Assembly (NCBI GenBank): GCA_049680295.1
Contig: JBAUHN010000376.1
Location: 1 to 17,879, forward strand
Length of the DNA: 17,879 nt
From: JBAUHN01 sp049680295
Lineage (GTDB): Bacteria; Pseudomonadota; Alphaproteobacteria; Rhodobacterales; Rhodobacteraceae
Direction of reading: 5' to 3'
The notes beneath the pieces are model-generated. The model saw only the letters and a program-made list of their open reading frames with translations, did no database searches and had not been told where the DNA came from. Shown here piece by piece: positions 6,047-13,218 of the stretch; the stretch's first letter is position 1, and every line of letters starts with the position of its first letter. Position numbers and translations under genes: made by a program.

Positions 6047-6798
6047 GCGACGATCAATCGGCATTTCGCACCGCGATCCTTGATCCATCGCAACCGCTAC
6101 CCGATGGGATCGTAAGCCACGCGGATGATCCTGCATCGCGCCGGTTTTCGATCTACCAAAACAACGTCACCATGTCGTTGCTGGACGCCCTGAGCCAGGC
6201 CTTTCCGCTGGTCCAAAAACTGATTGGGCCCGAGAATTTCAGCGGCATTGCCCGCCGATTTTTGCGTGCCCATCCGCCGACATCACCGGTTTTGATGGGC
6301 TATGGAAAAGCCTTTCCTGCGTTCTTGTCGAACACAGACGCCCTGTCGCACATCGGGTATCTGCCCGATTGCGCCCGTCTTGAACTGGCCACGCGCCGCT
6401 CCTACCACGCGGCAGACGCACCTGAACTTGATCTCGGGATATTCAACCGCGACCCGGATACCCTCTTGACGCAAAAGTTTCGCCTGGCCCCGGCGGCTCA
6501 GGTGCTGCAATCAAGCTGGCCGATTTACGATATCTGGGCCTTTAACACGCAACCCGGCGCACCCAAACCGCAGGCGCACCCCCAGGACATTCTGGTCTGC
6601 CGACCCGCATTTGATCCTGCCCCCAGCCTGTTGCCACCCGGCGCTGCTGCGTGGCTTTTGTCGTTGGACGGGGGTACGCCCTTTGGTGCGGCCCATGATA
6701 TTGCACTAAGAAATGACCCCTTGTTCGATCTGCATCAATCATTGACCATCGCGTTGCAAGGCGCAGCACTATGCCTTGCTGGTACAAAGGACACGTGA
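6043..6798 (+). CDS. bufC: BufC, DUF2063-family partner protein of the MNIO enzyme
   Basis: The product is 251 residues with a DUF2063 (HvfC/BufC) N-terminal domain. It begins with the stretch FRTAILDPSQPLPDGIV, then RRFSIYQNNVTMSLLDALSQAFPLVQKLIGPENF (about residues 34-67), and RRFLRAHPP around 72-80. The C-terminal half (about 110-245) is a less conserved, Pro-rich domain with LPDCARLELA near its start. DUF2063 proteins accompany MNIO enzymes and are thought to bind the precursor and present it to the enzyme, in the manner of a RiPP recognition element. The start codon overlaps the bufB stop (ATGA at 6043-6046), pointing to translational coupling and roughly equal amounts of the two partners. 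The stop abuts the next ATG directly (TGA then ATG at 6799). Confidence 0.92.
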   Translation: MSDDQSAFRTAILDPSQPLPDGIVSHADDPASRRFSIYQNNVTMSLLDALSQAFPLVQKLIGPENFSGIARRFLRAHPPTSPVLMGYGKAFPAFLSNTDALSHIGYLPDCARLELATRRSYHAADAPELDLGIFNRDPDTLLTQKFRLAPAAQVLQSSWPIYDIWAFNTQPGAPKPQAHPQDILVCRPAFDPAPSLLPPGAAAWLLSLDGGTPFGAAHDIALRNDPLFDLHQSLTIALQGAALCLAGTKDT

Positions 6799-7356
6799 AT
6801 GAACGCGCTCAAAGCACTGCACAGAGCAGTTTTCGGCTGGCTTGAAAACGCGGACTGGTTATTGCCAACTCTGGCCCGATTGATGTTCGCAGGCATTCTT
6901 TTGATGTATTTCTGGGTCTCTGCCCTGACCAAGATTGGCACCGGCTTTGGCGGCATCTTCACATTGGACGACGGTGTCTATATGCAGATTTTCCCGCGCG
7001 CGATGGCGGCTGTGGGCTATGATTCATCCCAGCTTGGCCTTTACCACAAAGCGACGGCATTGGTTGGGACTTGGGCCGAATTTGCATTGCCTTTGTTGAT
7101 CGTAGTCGGGTTCTTGACCCGGTTGGCGGCCCTTGGATTGATCGGCTTTATCACGGTTCAGTCGCTGACCGACTTATTTGCCCACGGCAAGATTTCTGAC
7201 GCCAAAGTACTGGGCGCGTGGTTTGATCGGTTTCCAGATGCGATGATCATGGATCAACGGGCATTTTGGGTGTTTTTGTTGCTGGTATTGGTGATCAAAG
7301 GCGCAGGTCCTGTGTCATTTGATCGGGCGATTGGCGGCCCGCCAGATCGGGCCTAA
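6799..7356 (+). CDS. bufD: DoxX family membrane protein of the bufferin operon
   Basis: This 185-residue inner-membrane protein has four likely membrane segments: about 22-45 (LLPTLARLMFAGILLMYFW), 86-106, 109-127 and 154-172. It follows the DoxX pattern of ARLMFAGILLMYFWVSALTKIG at the start and a GTWAEFALPLLIVVGFLTRLAAL centre. DoxX genes are frequent last members of bufferin cassettes (called bufD in some descriptions). Their role is not settled; a link to electron transfer or membrane redox is usually suggested. The ATG begins right after the bufC stop with no separate ribosome binding site visible, so it depends on coupled translation. The stop overlaps the convergent ArsC-like gene by 4 bases. 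The gene symbol is given by context. Confidence 0.88.
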   Translation: MNALKALHRAVFGWLENADWLLPTLARLMFAGILLMYFWVSALTKIGTGFGGIFTLDDGVYMQIFPRAMAAVGYDSSQLGLYHKATALVGTWAEFALPLLIVVGFLTRLAALGLIGFITVQSLTDLFAHGKISDAKVLGAWFDRFPDAMIMDQRAFWVFLLLVLVIKGAGPVSFDRAIGGPPDRA

Positions 7357-7670
7357 GTCACGCCCAGTGCGGCCTGTGTATCCTTGGTCCAGCCCAGATA
7401 CATCGCCGCCTCGTCCACAATTAGCGGACGTTTCATCAATGCAGGAAACTGTGCCAATAACGTCTCTTGTGGCAATTCACGCGCCGCATCGTCCAAACCG
7501 CGCCATGTGGTCGAACGTGTATTGACCAACGCATCTCCAAACGCCGTTGCGGCACGCGCCATTACCTCGGCTGGAATACCGTTTTCGCGCAGGTCCATAA
7601 ATGACGCCATCGGCAGCGATTTCATTGCCTTTCTGCAGGTATCACAGTTTTTCAGTCCATAAATTTGCAT
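7353..7670 (-). CDS. ArsC/Spx-like thioredoxin-fold protein
   Basis: The product has 105 residues if it starts at the ATG at 7670 (MQIYGLKNCDTCRKA). An in-frame start 8 codons earlier is less like the family. The N-terminal CxxC (Cys9, Cys12) sits in a thioredoxin-like beta-alpha-beta unit. The rest matches the ArsC/YffB/Spx superfamily: FMDLRENGIPAE, NTRSTTWRGLDD, and FPALMKRPLIVDE with an Arg before the cis-Pro-like element. Annotation pipelines call such proteins arsenate reductase-like or Spx/MgsR-like. Without arsenic genes nearby, arsenate reduction is not supported; a glutathione-linked thiol reductase is equally possible. It faces the DoxX gene tail to tail. Confidence 0.85.
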   Translation of the reverse strand: MQIYGLKNCDTCRKAMKSLPMASFMDLRENGIPAEVMARAATAFGDALVNTRSTTWRGLDDAARELPQETLLAQFPALMKRPLIVDEAAMYLGWTKDTQAALGVT

Positions 7671-7700
7671 AAGAATCCCCCACGATTTTCCCAAATAGGC

Positions 7701-7740
7701 GGGTTTTCACCAGTTATTCCACCAAAACCCTTGATTTTTT
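7701..7740 (+). promoter_or_regulatory. inverted repeat followed by a T-rich tract in the csp leader region
   Basis: GGGTTTT (7701-7707) and AAAACCC (7724-7730) form a perfect 7-bp inverted repeat with a 16-base loop, followed at once by TTGATTTTTT. Read on the plus strand it resembles an intrinsic terminator or attenuator ahead of the cold-shock gene. It could also be an operator for the divergent pair. The remaining region to 7846 shows no clear promoter by eye. Confidence 0.35.
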
Positions 7741-7863
7741 CCGCCAAAATGCAAACTTTTTTAAGAGTGTGCGTGTGGAAGGTTTCTCTCGGCGCGTTTC
7801 ACAAAGGTCATGCTGCGTTGAAAACGACGGCGCGGCAAGCAATACAAAGGAGGCACGGGGACT

Positions 7864-8070
7864 ATGCCAAACGGCACCGTGAAGTGGTTCAATACCACAA
7901 AAGGTTATGGTTTCATCGCACCAGAAGGCGGTGGCAACGATGTGTTCGTACACATCTCGGCGGTCGAACAATCGGGGCTGACCGGATTGGCAGACGACCA
8001 AAAAGTCAGCTTTGAGATGTCCGAAGGCCGTGATGGCCGACAGATGGCAAGTGATCTGAAACTGCTTTAA
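7864..8070 (+). CDS. cold-shock protein (CspA family)
   Basis: This 68-residue single-domain OB-fold protein binds single-stranded RNA/DNA and melts mRNA structure. It contains the RNP1 motif KGYGFI (13-18) and RNP2 VFVHIS (27-32), both intact, and the N-terminal GTVKWFN signature. Length is typical for bacterial CspA proteins. A very strong AAAGGAGG site sits about 9 bases before the ATG. About 190 bases separate it from the divergent ArsC-like gene, so it may have a long 5' leader, a common regulatory feature of csp mRNAs. Which paralogue it is cannot be told from one window. Confidence 0.95.
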   Translation: MPNGTVKWFNTTKGYGFIAPEGGGNDVFVHISAVEQSGLTGLADDQKVSFEMSEGRDGRQMASDLKLL

Positions 8071-8095
8071 GCTCAGTTATCTGCCCAAAAAGTCG

Positions 8096-9283
8096 CTACT
8101 TATCGGATAAAATCGCCGGTAATTTCGCGTAACCACGGAACCGGATGCGCCCGCCAAGGGTGCGACCGGTGACCCGATAGTTCGGGAAACGGTGCAAAAA
8201 TCGGTCGATGGCGATACGCCCTTCCATACGCGCCAGGGTCAAACCAACGCATGTGTGCGGACCACCAGCAAAGGCCAGGTGCCGGTTTGGATGACGACTG
8301 ACATCAAAGTCACCGGCGTTTTCAAAGACATCAGGATCGCGATTGGCAGCCCCGATGCAAAGATGCAGGTTGGTCCCTTTGGCGATGGGATGCCCGCCCA
8401 GAATGACATTCTGTGCCGTCTCGCGATTGCCAAATTGATTAGGCGACCGGTAGCGCAAAACCTCTTCGACCGCTTTATCAATAAGAACAGGTTCCGCCAA
8501 AAGCCGCGCCTTTTGGTCCGGGTGATCATGCAAAAGCGCCAAACCGCTGCCGATCAGGTTCGTTGTCGTCTCATGCCCTGCGTTCAGAATGAAAATGCAG
8601 TTCTGTATCAACTCGATCTCGGACAGTTGCCCGCCTTCGTCGCCCTGTATCAGCCGCGTCAAAACATCCGTCTCCGGGTCCCCCGGTTTGGCCCTGCGCC
8701 GGGCGATCAGGTCTTGCAGATAGACTTTGAATTCTGACACCGCGTCGTGGCCTTGGCGCAGTTGTTCCGGCGTCAGCGTTGGCTCCAACGCCGTCAAGAT
8801 CGCCAGTGACCAGCCCCGCAGGGGCGCGCGTTCATCCGGTGGAATGTCCAACAGATTTCCGATCACCTGAATGGGGATGGCGGCGGCGAAATCCGCGATC
8901 AGGTCGGGGTTTTGTGGCATTTGGTGCAGTAATCTGTCGATGGTTTCGATCAGCCCCGGTTCCATGTTTTTCAATGCACGCGGGGTAAGCGCCGCCGTCA
9001 TAATGCGCCGCACGCGGGTGTGCAGCGGCGGATCGTTGAAGACCAGCGAGGTTGTGTGATGTTCAAACAAAGGCGATCCGGGTCCGAATTTCGGGGCGAA
9101 TGCCGCCTTTTTGTCCGAGATATACCGCGTCACATCCCGGTAAATCGTCGATAATTCCGCATGGCCCGAAATCAGGACAGAGCCGTCAGGCTGCGGGCAA
9201 ACCGGTGCCGCGCGTAGCAGGCGGTCGTAGTGTGGAAAGGGGTTGTCGATGAAATCTGCGGGGGGATTGGCGAGGGTGAACAT
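8096..9283 (-). CDS. cytochrome P450
   Basis: This is a 395-residue soluble bacterial P450, a heme monooxygenase taking electrons from separate redox partners. The I-helix has AGHETT (235-240) with the acid-threonine pair, the K-helix ExxR is Glu274-Arg277 (EEVLRY), and the heme loop FAGGPHTCVGLTLARMEG places the thiolate ligand at Cys345. NDPPLHTRVRR (83-93) is the usual C-helix region. The N-terminus has no membrane anchor. No ferredoxin or ferredoxin reductase gene is nearby and both neighbours are unrelated, so substrate and partners are unknown. The closest general resemblance is to CYP-type proteins of proteobacteria that hydroxylate terpenes or fatty acids, but this is not specific. 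The start lacks a good ribosome binding site; the stop lies 25 bases from the convergent csp gene. Confidence 0.95.
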   Translation of the reverse strand: MFTLANPPADFIDNPFPHYDRLLRAAPVCPQPDGSVLISGHAELSTIYRDVTRYISDKKAAFAPKFGPGSPLFEHHTTSLVFNDPPLHTRVRRIMTAALTPRALKNMEPGLIETIDRLLHQMPQNPDLIADFAAAIPIQVIGNLLDIPPDERAPLRGWSLAILTALEPTLTPEQLRQGHDAVSEFKVYLQDLIARRRAKPGDPETDVLTRLIQGDEGGQLSEIELIQNCIFILNAGHETTTNLIGSGLALLHDHPDQKARLLAEPVLIDKAVEEVLRYRSPNQFGNRETAQNVILGGHPIAKGTNLHLCIGAANRDPDVFENAGDFDVSRHPNRHLAFAGGPHTCVGLTLARMEGRIAIDRFLHRFPNYRVTGRTLGGRIRFRGYAKLPAILSDK

Positions 9284-9440
9284 GGCGGGAGTTTAGAGGT
9301 TTGGCGGTGGGGTGCACGGGCAAAATGATGTGGTCCGCCTATAGGCCACCGCGCCCGAACCGAGGGGTGGGAGGCGAGATTGAAAGAATTCGACCGTAAT
9401 GTTCGAAGGGTTCAAGTTGGAGCAAAAAGTCACAAATAGT

Positions 9441-9472
9441 TTGACCGCCTGAGTGTTTTCATTCTTTATAAA
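9441..9472 (+). promoter_or_regulatory. candidate promoter of the AT-rich membrane protein gene
   Basis: TTGACC (9441-9446, 5 of 6 to consensus) is followed by a TTTATAAA stretch (9465-9472). The best -10 spacing is 18-20 bases, longer than ideal. Transcription would begin about 25-30 bases before the ATG at 9507. The rest of 9284-9440, upstream of the P450 gene on the other strand, shows no feature I can support. Confidence 0.3.
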
Positions 9473-9506
9473 CTCATTGAAAACAAAACCTTAATCGAGA
9501 AAGTCA

Positions 9507-10190
9507 ATGCGCGAACCAAGGAAAACAACAGACCATAATATGATTACTGATCGCTTCAAGGAAATTTCTGCCGACGAGACACATTATTCTGAGGCGCTAA
9601 AATATGAGATATTGGGCCTTCGGCAAGAGATGGTCGGCTATATGAACGAACAATTTCGTGTAGAAAATTTTTCGTACCCCGCCGCTGCAGCAGTGTTTGC
9701 ATATACTTTTAGCATTGGTCGAGAAGGCCCTGATACAATAACTGAATTCGCTACGATTACTTTCCTCTGTCTTTTGTCGCTACTCGTACTTTTATTTGGA
9801 TATGAGCGAATGAGGTTATTGAGGTATCGGATTAGCCGACTGGGACTTTACATACTTCTCACAGAGAAATGTCATGCTCAAAGGGCCGGTTGGGAGCATT
9901 TTGTATATTTATTCCGAAAAAAAGACATGGACGAACTCTACAGTGAACTCAAAAATGCGTTTTTGGCTGATGATTGGCAAACCCGATCTTTCAAGCTGAA
10001 TAGTATTGTAGACGAAATTGACGATTACCCAGGAAGGTTCACCAAGAAAACGTACCGTAGGTGGAAACTCATAATTGTTATTGTCGCAATCGCAGGTATT
10101 GTCAGAAGCCTGCTATCCTTTTGCAATCTGAACTGGCCACTTTCAATGTACTCATCTTTTTGGGACTTTCGGGCCTGCGGACTACTTTAA
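9507..10190 (+). CDS. hypothetical membrane protein, AT-rich, possibly frameshifted near its end
   Basis: I do not recognise this 227-residue product. It has a polar N-terminal helix (about 12-50, TDRFKEISADETHYSEALKY then ILGLRQEMVGYMNEQF), two hydrophobic segments (about 56-69 and 81-98), a charged cytosolic-looking region (100-185) and a third hydrophobic segment (186-204). Base composition is clearly more AT-rich than its neighbours and codon use differs (frequent AAA, ATA, TTA), which suggests transfer. The start is supported by GAGAAAG before ATG 9507; ATG 9540 is an alternative. The C-terminus SFWDFRACGLL ends abruptly, while another plus frame continues to 10252 with a hydrophobic stretch (LATFNVLIFLGLSGL) and a basic tail. 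A frameshift near 10100-10130 is therefore possible. Confidence 0.65.
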   Translation: MREPRKTTDHNMITDRFKEISADETHYSEALKYEILGLRQEMVGYMNEQFRVENFSYPAAAAVFAYTFSIGREGPDTITEFATITFLCLLSLLVLLFGYERMRLLRYRISRLGLYILLTEKCHAQRAGWEHFVYLFRKKDMDELYSELKNAFLADDWQTRSFKLNSIVDEIDDYPGRFTKKTYRRWKLIIVIVAIAGIVRSLLSFCNLNWPLSMYSSFWDFRACGLL

Positions 10191-10233
10191 GGCGATATCC
10201 ATCGCTCAACCGTATTCTCAGAAGCGCTAAAAT

Positions 10234-11139
10234 TCACCCAATAACCCCCTGAAACTCCCGCCACTCCCCTTTAGACATCCCAGACGTCTCCTGCGTCACC
10301 TCTTCGCCCTTCAGCATCCGGCGCACGCAGTCCAGCGCTTTGCCGGACATGGTGGCACCGCCCAGGCGATAATCCTCGAACGCGCCGTAGGCGGCGGGGA
10401 CCCAGTCGGCGACCATGGCGCAGATGGCGTCGGCGTAGACGCGGATTTCGTATTGGGCGTGGGCGTCGGCGCGCAGGCGCAGGAAATGGAACAGGTTGTG
10501 CAAATCGACCTTCCAGTACCATTGGGTGTAGATATTGGCGGGCAGGTTCATGCGCGCCAGTTCGCGGGCCAGACCGTCCTGACCTTCGTCGGAAATCATC
10601 GCCTCGTAGTTGTCATAGCAGCGGTTGCTGTCGGCCTTGAGAATTTCCAGTACGCGGGCGGCTTCGGCCCCTTCCAGCACGCCACCACGGCCTTGGTTAT
10701 TGACCACGGATTGTGCGTTGATGTGATCCGGACTGGGGATGTAGAATTCGCGATCCAGGATCGAATAGCGGGCGGAATATTCGTTGACGTTGGCGGTCCG
10801 GTGGCGAATCCACTGGCGCGCCACAAAGACCGGCAGTTTGACGTGCAGCTTGATCTCGCACATCTCAAACGGGGTCGAATGCCAGTGCCGCATCAGATAG
10901 CGGATCAAACCTTCGTCATTTTGCACCGACTTTGTGCCTTTGCCATAGCTGACGCGCGCGGCCTGACAGATCGCGGCATCATCCCCCATATAGTCGATGA
11001 CGCGGACAAATCCGTGATCCAGCACAGGGGCGGCTTTGTATAGATGCGCCTCCATTCCGGGGCTGACGGCGCGCAGGGTAGATTGCGGTGTTGCGCGTTG
11101 TGCGTCGATTTCGGCCTGCTGTTCGGGGCTAAGTGGCAT
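10234..11139 (-). CDS. thyX: FAD-dependent thymidylate synthase
   Basis: ThyX methylates dUMP to dTMP using methylene-tetrahydrofolate, NADPH and FAD, independent of the ThyA mechanism. The product has 301 residues from the ATG at 11139, which has an AAGGA site 8 bases upstream; an upstream in-frame start at 11205 is weaker. The signature RHRTANVNEYSAR (residues 112-124) matches the ThyX motif RHRxxSxNExSxR, with Ala in place of the first Ser. YWKVDLHNLFHFLRLR gives the C-terminal nucleotide- and FAD-binding helix. A length near 300 is usual for alphaproteobacterial ThyX. It is divergent from gloA across 218 bases. Whether the genome also has thyA cannot be seen. Confidence 0.97.
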   Translation of the reverse strand: MPLSPEQQAEIDAQRATPQSTLRAVSPGMEAHLYKAAPVLDHGFVRVIDYMGDDAAICQAARVSYGKGTKSVQNDEGLIRYLMRHWHSTPFEMCEIKLHVKLPVFVARQWIRHRTANVNEYSARYSILDREFYIPSPDHINAQSVVNNQGRGGVLEGAEAARVLEILKADSNRCYDNYEAMISDEGQDGLARELARMNLPANIYTQWYWKVDLHNLFHFLRLRADAHAQYEIRVYADAICAMVADWVPAAYGAFEDYRLGGATMSGKALDCVRRMLKGEEVTQETSGMSKGEWREFQGVIG

Positions 11140-11292
11140 GGCGGCGGTCCTTACATCTGATGAGTCGCCGCCCACTATATCTGGGCACCCGTCCGGGCGG
11201 AACACCTAGATGCGGTCTTGTTTTCGCGTCAGATGCTGCCACCAACTGTTACGCCTGCGGCTTTGGACCCGCGAAAGCCAACCGATTGTGCG

Positions 11293-11330
11293 TTGACGGT
11301 CTGCCAAGGCGCGTTAGTTTGACGGCAGAC
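11293..11330 (+). promoter_or_regulatory. candidate gloA promoter with overlapping inverted and direct repeats
   Basis: TTGACG (11293-11298, 5 of 6) and TAGTTT (11315-11320) lie 16 bases apart. Transcription would start about 30 bases before the gloA ATG, with AAAGGAAA in the leader. GTCTGCC (11299-11305) and GGCAGAC (11324-11330) form a 7-bp inverted repeat spanning the -10, and TTGACGG occurs twice (11293, 11319). This could be an operator. The rest of 11140-11292 shows nothing I can support. Confidence 0.35.
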
Positions 11331-11357
11331 AGAAGTCCGAGCAAAAGGAAAATTGCC

Positions 11358-11786
11358 ATGACGTTACGGTATTTGCACACAATGGTCCGTGTGAAAGACC
11401 TAGAGAAATCCATGGCGTTTTATGCGCTTTTAGGCCTGCGCGAGACCCGCCGGATGGACAGTGAAGCGGGGCGTTTCACGCTTGTTTTCATGGCGCCCGA
11501 GGGGCAAGAGGACTGCCCGGTTGAACTGACGTACAACTGGGACGGCGATGATGGTCTGCCCGATGACAGCCGCCATTTTGGCCATCTGGCCTACCGTGTC
11601 GGCAATATCTACGAGGTCTGCGAGCATCTTCAGGATAACGGAGTGACGATCAACCGGCCGCCGCGTGACGGGCATATGGCCTTTGTGCGCTCGCCGGATA
11701 ATGTGTCGATTGAGTTGCTGCAGGAAGGTGACCATCTGGCCCCTGCCGAGCCTTGGGCCAGCATGAAAAACACCGGGCATTGGTAA
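11358..11786 (+). CDS. gloA: lactoylglutathione lyase (glyoxalase I)
   Basis: This enzyme converts the methylglyoxal-glutathione hemithioacetal to S-lactoylglutathione, the first step of methylglyoxal detoxification. Its 142 residues form two VOC modules. The four metal ligands fall at family positions: His7 (YLHTMVRV), Glu56 (VELTYN), His76 (HFGHLAY) and Glu119 (SIELLQ), as in the Ni-dependent E. coli-type enzyme. MVRVKDLEKSMAFYALLG is the standard N-terminal stretch. AAAGGAAA precedes the ATG; an open frame back to 11133 has no family similarity there. The gene runs into the first DUF1194 gene with a 7-base overlap, so an operon is likely, although the functional link is not obvious. Confidence 0.95.
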   Translation: MTLRYLHTMVRVKDLEKSMAFYALLGLRETRRMDSEAGRFTLVFMAPEGQEDCPVELTYNWDGDDGLPDDSRHFGHLAYRVGNIYEVCEHLQDNGVTINRPPRDGHMAFVRSPDNVSIELLQEGDHLAPAEPWASMKNTGHW

Positions 11787-12502
11787 GGCTCGCATCTCTC
11801 TCGGGCCTGTTGTTGTGGGCCGCAGGGCCGGCAATGGCGACCAATTGCCGTCTGGCATTGGTTCTGGCGATGGATGTTTCAAGTTCGGTTGATGCGGCGG
11901 AAGATCAATTGCAACGCGGTGGGCTTGTCTCGGCCTTGATTGCGCCCGAGGTTCAGGCGGCATTTTTTGCGGCTGATCAATCGGTTGCCTTGGCGGTTTA
12001 TGAATGGTCGGGGCGTTACAATCAGCAGGTTTTGCTGGATTGGGTATTGGTCGACAGCCCCGCCACATTGCTAAGGGTCGCGCAGACAGTTGCCGCCAGC
12101 AAGCGCGGTCAAAGCGATTCTCCCACCGCGATGGGCTATGCGCTGGGATATGGTGCGGGCATGTTGGAGCGCGGACCAGACTGCGCGCGCCGGACACTGG
12201 ACATGGCGGGGGATGGCGAAAACAACGAAGGGTTCGCGCCTGACGCCGCCTACCGGGAATTTCCGTTTGCCGAGGTCACAGTGAATGGATTGGTGGTCAA
12301 TGCCTCTGATTTTGAATCTGAACCGGGTCTGATTGATTTCTACAGCCAAAACGTAGCACGCGGCCCCGGATCCTTTGTCGAAATTGCCAACGGGTTCGAA
12401 GACTACGAACGCGCGATGCGCCGCAAACTGGAACGTGAGTTGTCGCCACCGATCATCGGCAACGTTGCACCCTACTTGCCGCAACAGTCGGCAGGCGGGT
12501 GA
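11780..12502 (+). CDS. DUF1194 exported VWA-like protein, first of a tandem pair
   Basis: The product is about 240 residues with a signal peptide (VRLASLSGLLLWAAGPAMA, cleavage after residue 20) and a von Willebrand factor A-like fold of the DUF1194 family. The MIDAS motif is DVSSS (Asp32, Ser34, Ser36), and a second conserved acidic site is in TLDMAGDGENN. A Cys right after cleavage and another in GPDCARRTLD may form a disulfide. I chose the TTG at 11780 because it gives the same spacing to the signal cleavage site and MIDAS motif as in the neighbouring paralogue. TTG 11753 is an alternative, and an ATG at 11834 would lose the signal. The function of DUF1194 is unknown; metal-ion-dependent protein binding in the periplasm is the reasonable guess. 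It overlaps gloA and is coupled to the next gene. Confidence 0.85.
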   Translation: MVRLASLSGLLLWAAGPAMATNCRLALVLAMDVSSSVDAAEDQLQRGGLVSALIAPEVQAAFFAADQSVALAVYEWSGRYNQQVLLDWVLVDSPATLLRVAQTVAASKRGQSDSPTAMGYALGYGAGMLERGPDCARRTLDMAGDGENNEGFAPDAAYREFPFAEVTVNGLVVNASDFESEPGLIDFYSQNVARGPGSFVEIANGFEDYERAMRRKLERELSPPIIGNVAPYLPQQSAGG

Positions 12503-13218
12503 TGATACGGCTGCTGCTCATCGTCGCGGCGGTTTGGTCTGCATCCCTTTCGGTCGTCTATGCAAACTGCCGTCAGGCTTTGGTATTGGCGCTGGATGTA
12601 TCCGGCTCGGTTGATCTGCGTGAATATCGGTTGCAGTTGGACGGTCTGGTCGCAGCGCTTTCAGATACGGAGGTCCGCGAAGCGCTGCTGGCGTTCCCTG
12701 CGGCGCCGGTGTCGTTGATGGTTTTTGAATGGAGCGGCGCCGACGACCAAGCAGTGCTTGTCCCGTGGACGGCAATTTCAAACGCTGATGTTTTGGCGCA
12801 AGTGATCGCGACCTTGTCTGCGACCAGCCGGCGGCAGGCAAGTCCGGGAACGGCCTTGGGGGATGCAATGCGGTTAGGCGCGCAGTATCTGAACCAAAAG
12901 CCTGCCTGCTGGAAACGCACGCTTGATATCTCGGGCGATGGAAAATCCAACCTCGGCCCGCGACCGCGCGATGTCAAAGATGCAATTTCGGGGCTGGGTT
13001 TCACCATCAACGCGCTGGTGATTGGCGCTGATACCCCCACAATTGCCGATCTGCGCCAGGTCGAGATTGGCGAGCTGAGCTCATATTTTCAGGCCGAAGT
13101 GATCGCGGGACCAGATGCCTTTGTGCTGACGGCGCTGGGCTTTGAGGATTATGGACGCGCTATGACTGCCAAATTGCTGCGTGAACTTGACGGTGTAGTG
13201 ATAGGATCTCTTCAGTAA
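12502..13218 (+). CDS. DUF1194 exported VWA-like protein, second of a tandem pair
   Basis: The product is 238 residues, homologous along its length to the preceding protein: signal peptide (MIRLLLIVAAVWSASLSVVYA), then NCRQALVLALDVSGSVD with the MIDAS residues Asp32, Ser34 and Ser36, WSG, a Thr-containing ASPGTALGDAM segment, KRTLDISGDGKSN and the C-terminal FVLTALGFEDYGRAM. The matching positions indicate a local gene duplication followed by marked divergence. The ATG overlaps the stop of the first copy (TGATG); a GTG three bases earlier is also possible. Both copies being kept as a coupled pair suggests they act together, perhaps as a heteromeric periplasmic complex, which is inference. The 3' end overlaps the convergent MarR gene by 7 bases. 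Confidence 0.88.
   Translation: MIRLLLIVAAVWSASLSVVYANCRQALVLALDVSGSVDLREYRLQLDGLVAALSDTEVREALLAFPAAPVSLMVFEWSGADDQAVLVPWTAISNADVLAQVIATLSATSRRQASPGTALGDAMRLGAQYLNQKPACWKRTLDISGDGKSNLGPRPRDVKDAISGLGFTINALVIGADTPTIADLRQVEIGELSSYFQAEVIAGPDAFVLTALGFEDYGRAMTAKLLRELDGVVIGSLQ

Noticed and set aside
7353..7670. Arsenic resistance locus suggested by the ArsC-like protein and the ArsR regulator
   Set aside because: No arsB, acr3 or arsH is present; the ArsR protein has a SRPBCC domain rather than a metal site and is 6 kb away. The two are unrelated by context.
10453..11043. Plus-strand open frame opposite thyX
   Set aside because: Antisense to a gene with its catalytic signature intact; the translation shows no domain.
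11430..12197. Minus-strand open frame of 255 codons across gloA and DUF1194
   Set aside because: Overlaps two recognised genes, with a Pro/Arg/His-rich shadow-like translation and no ribosome binding site.
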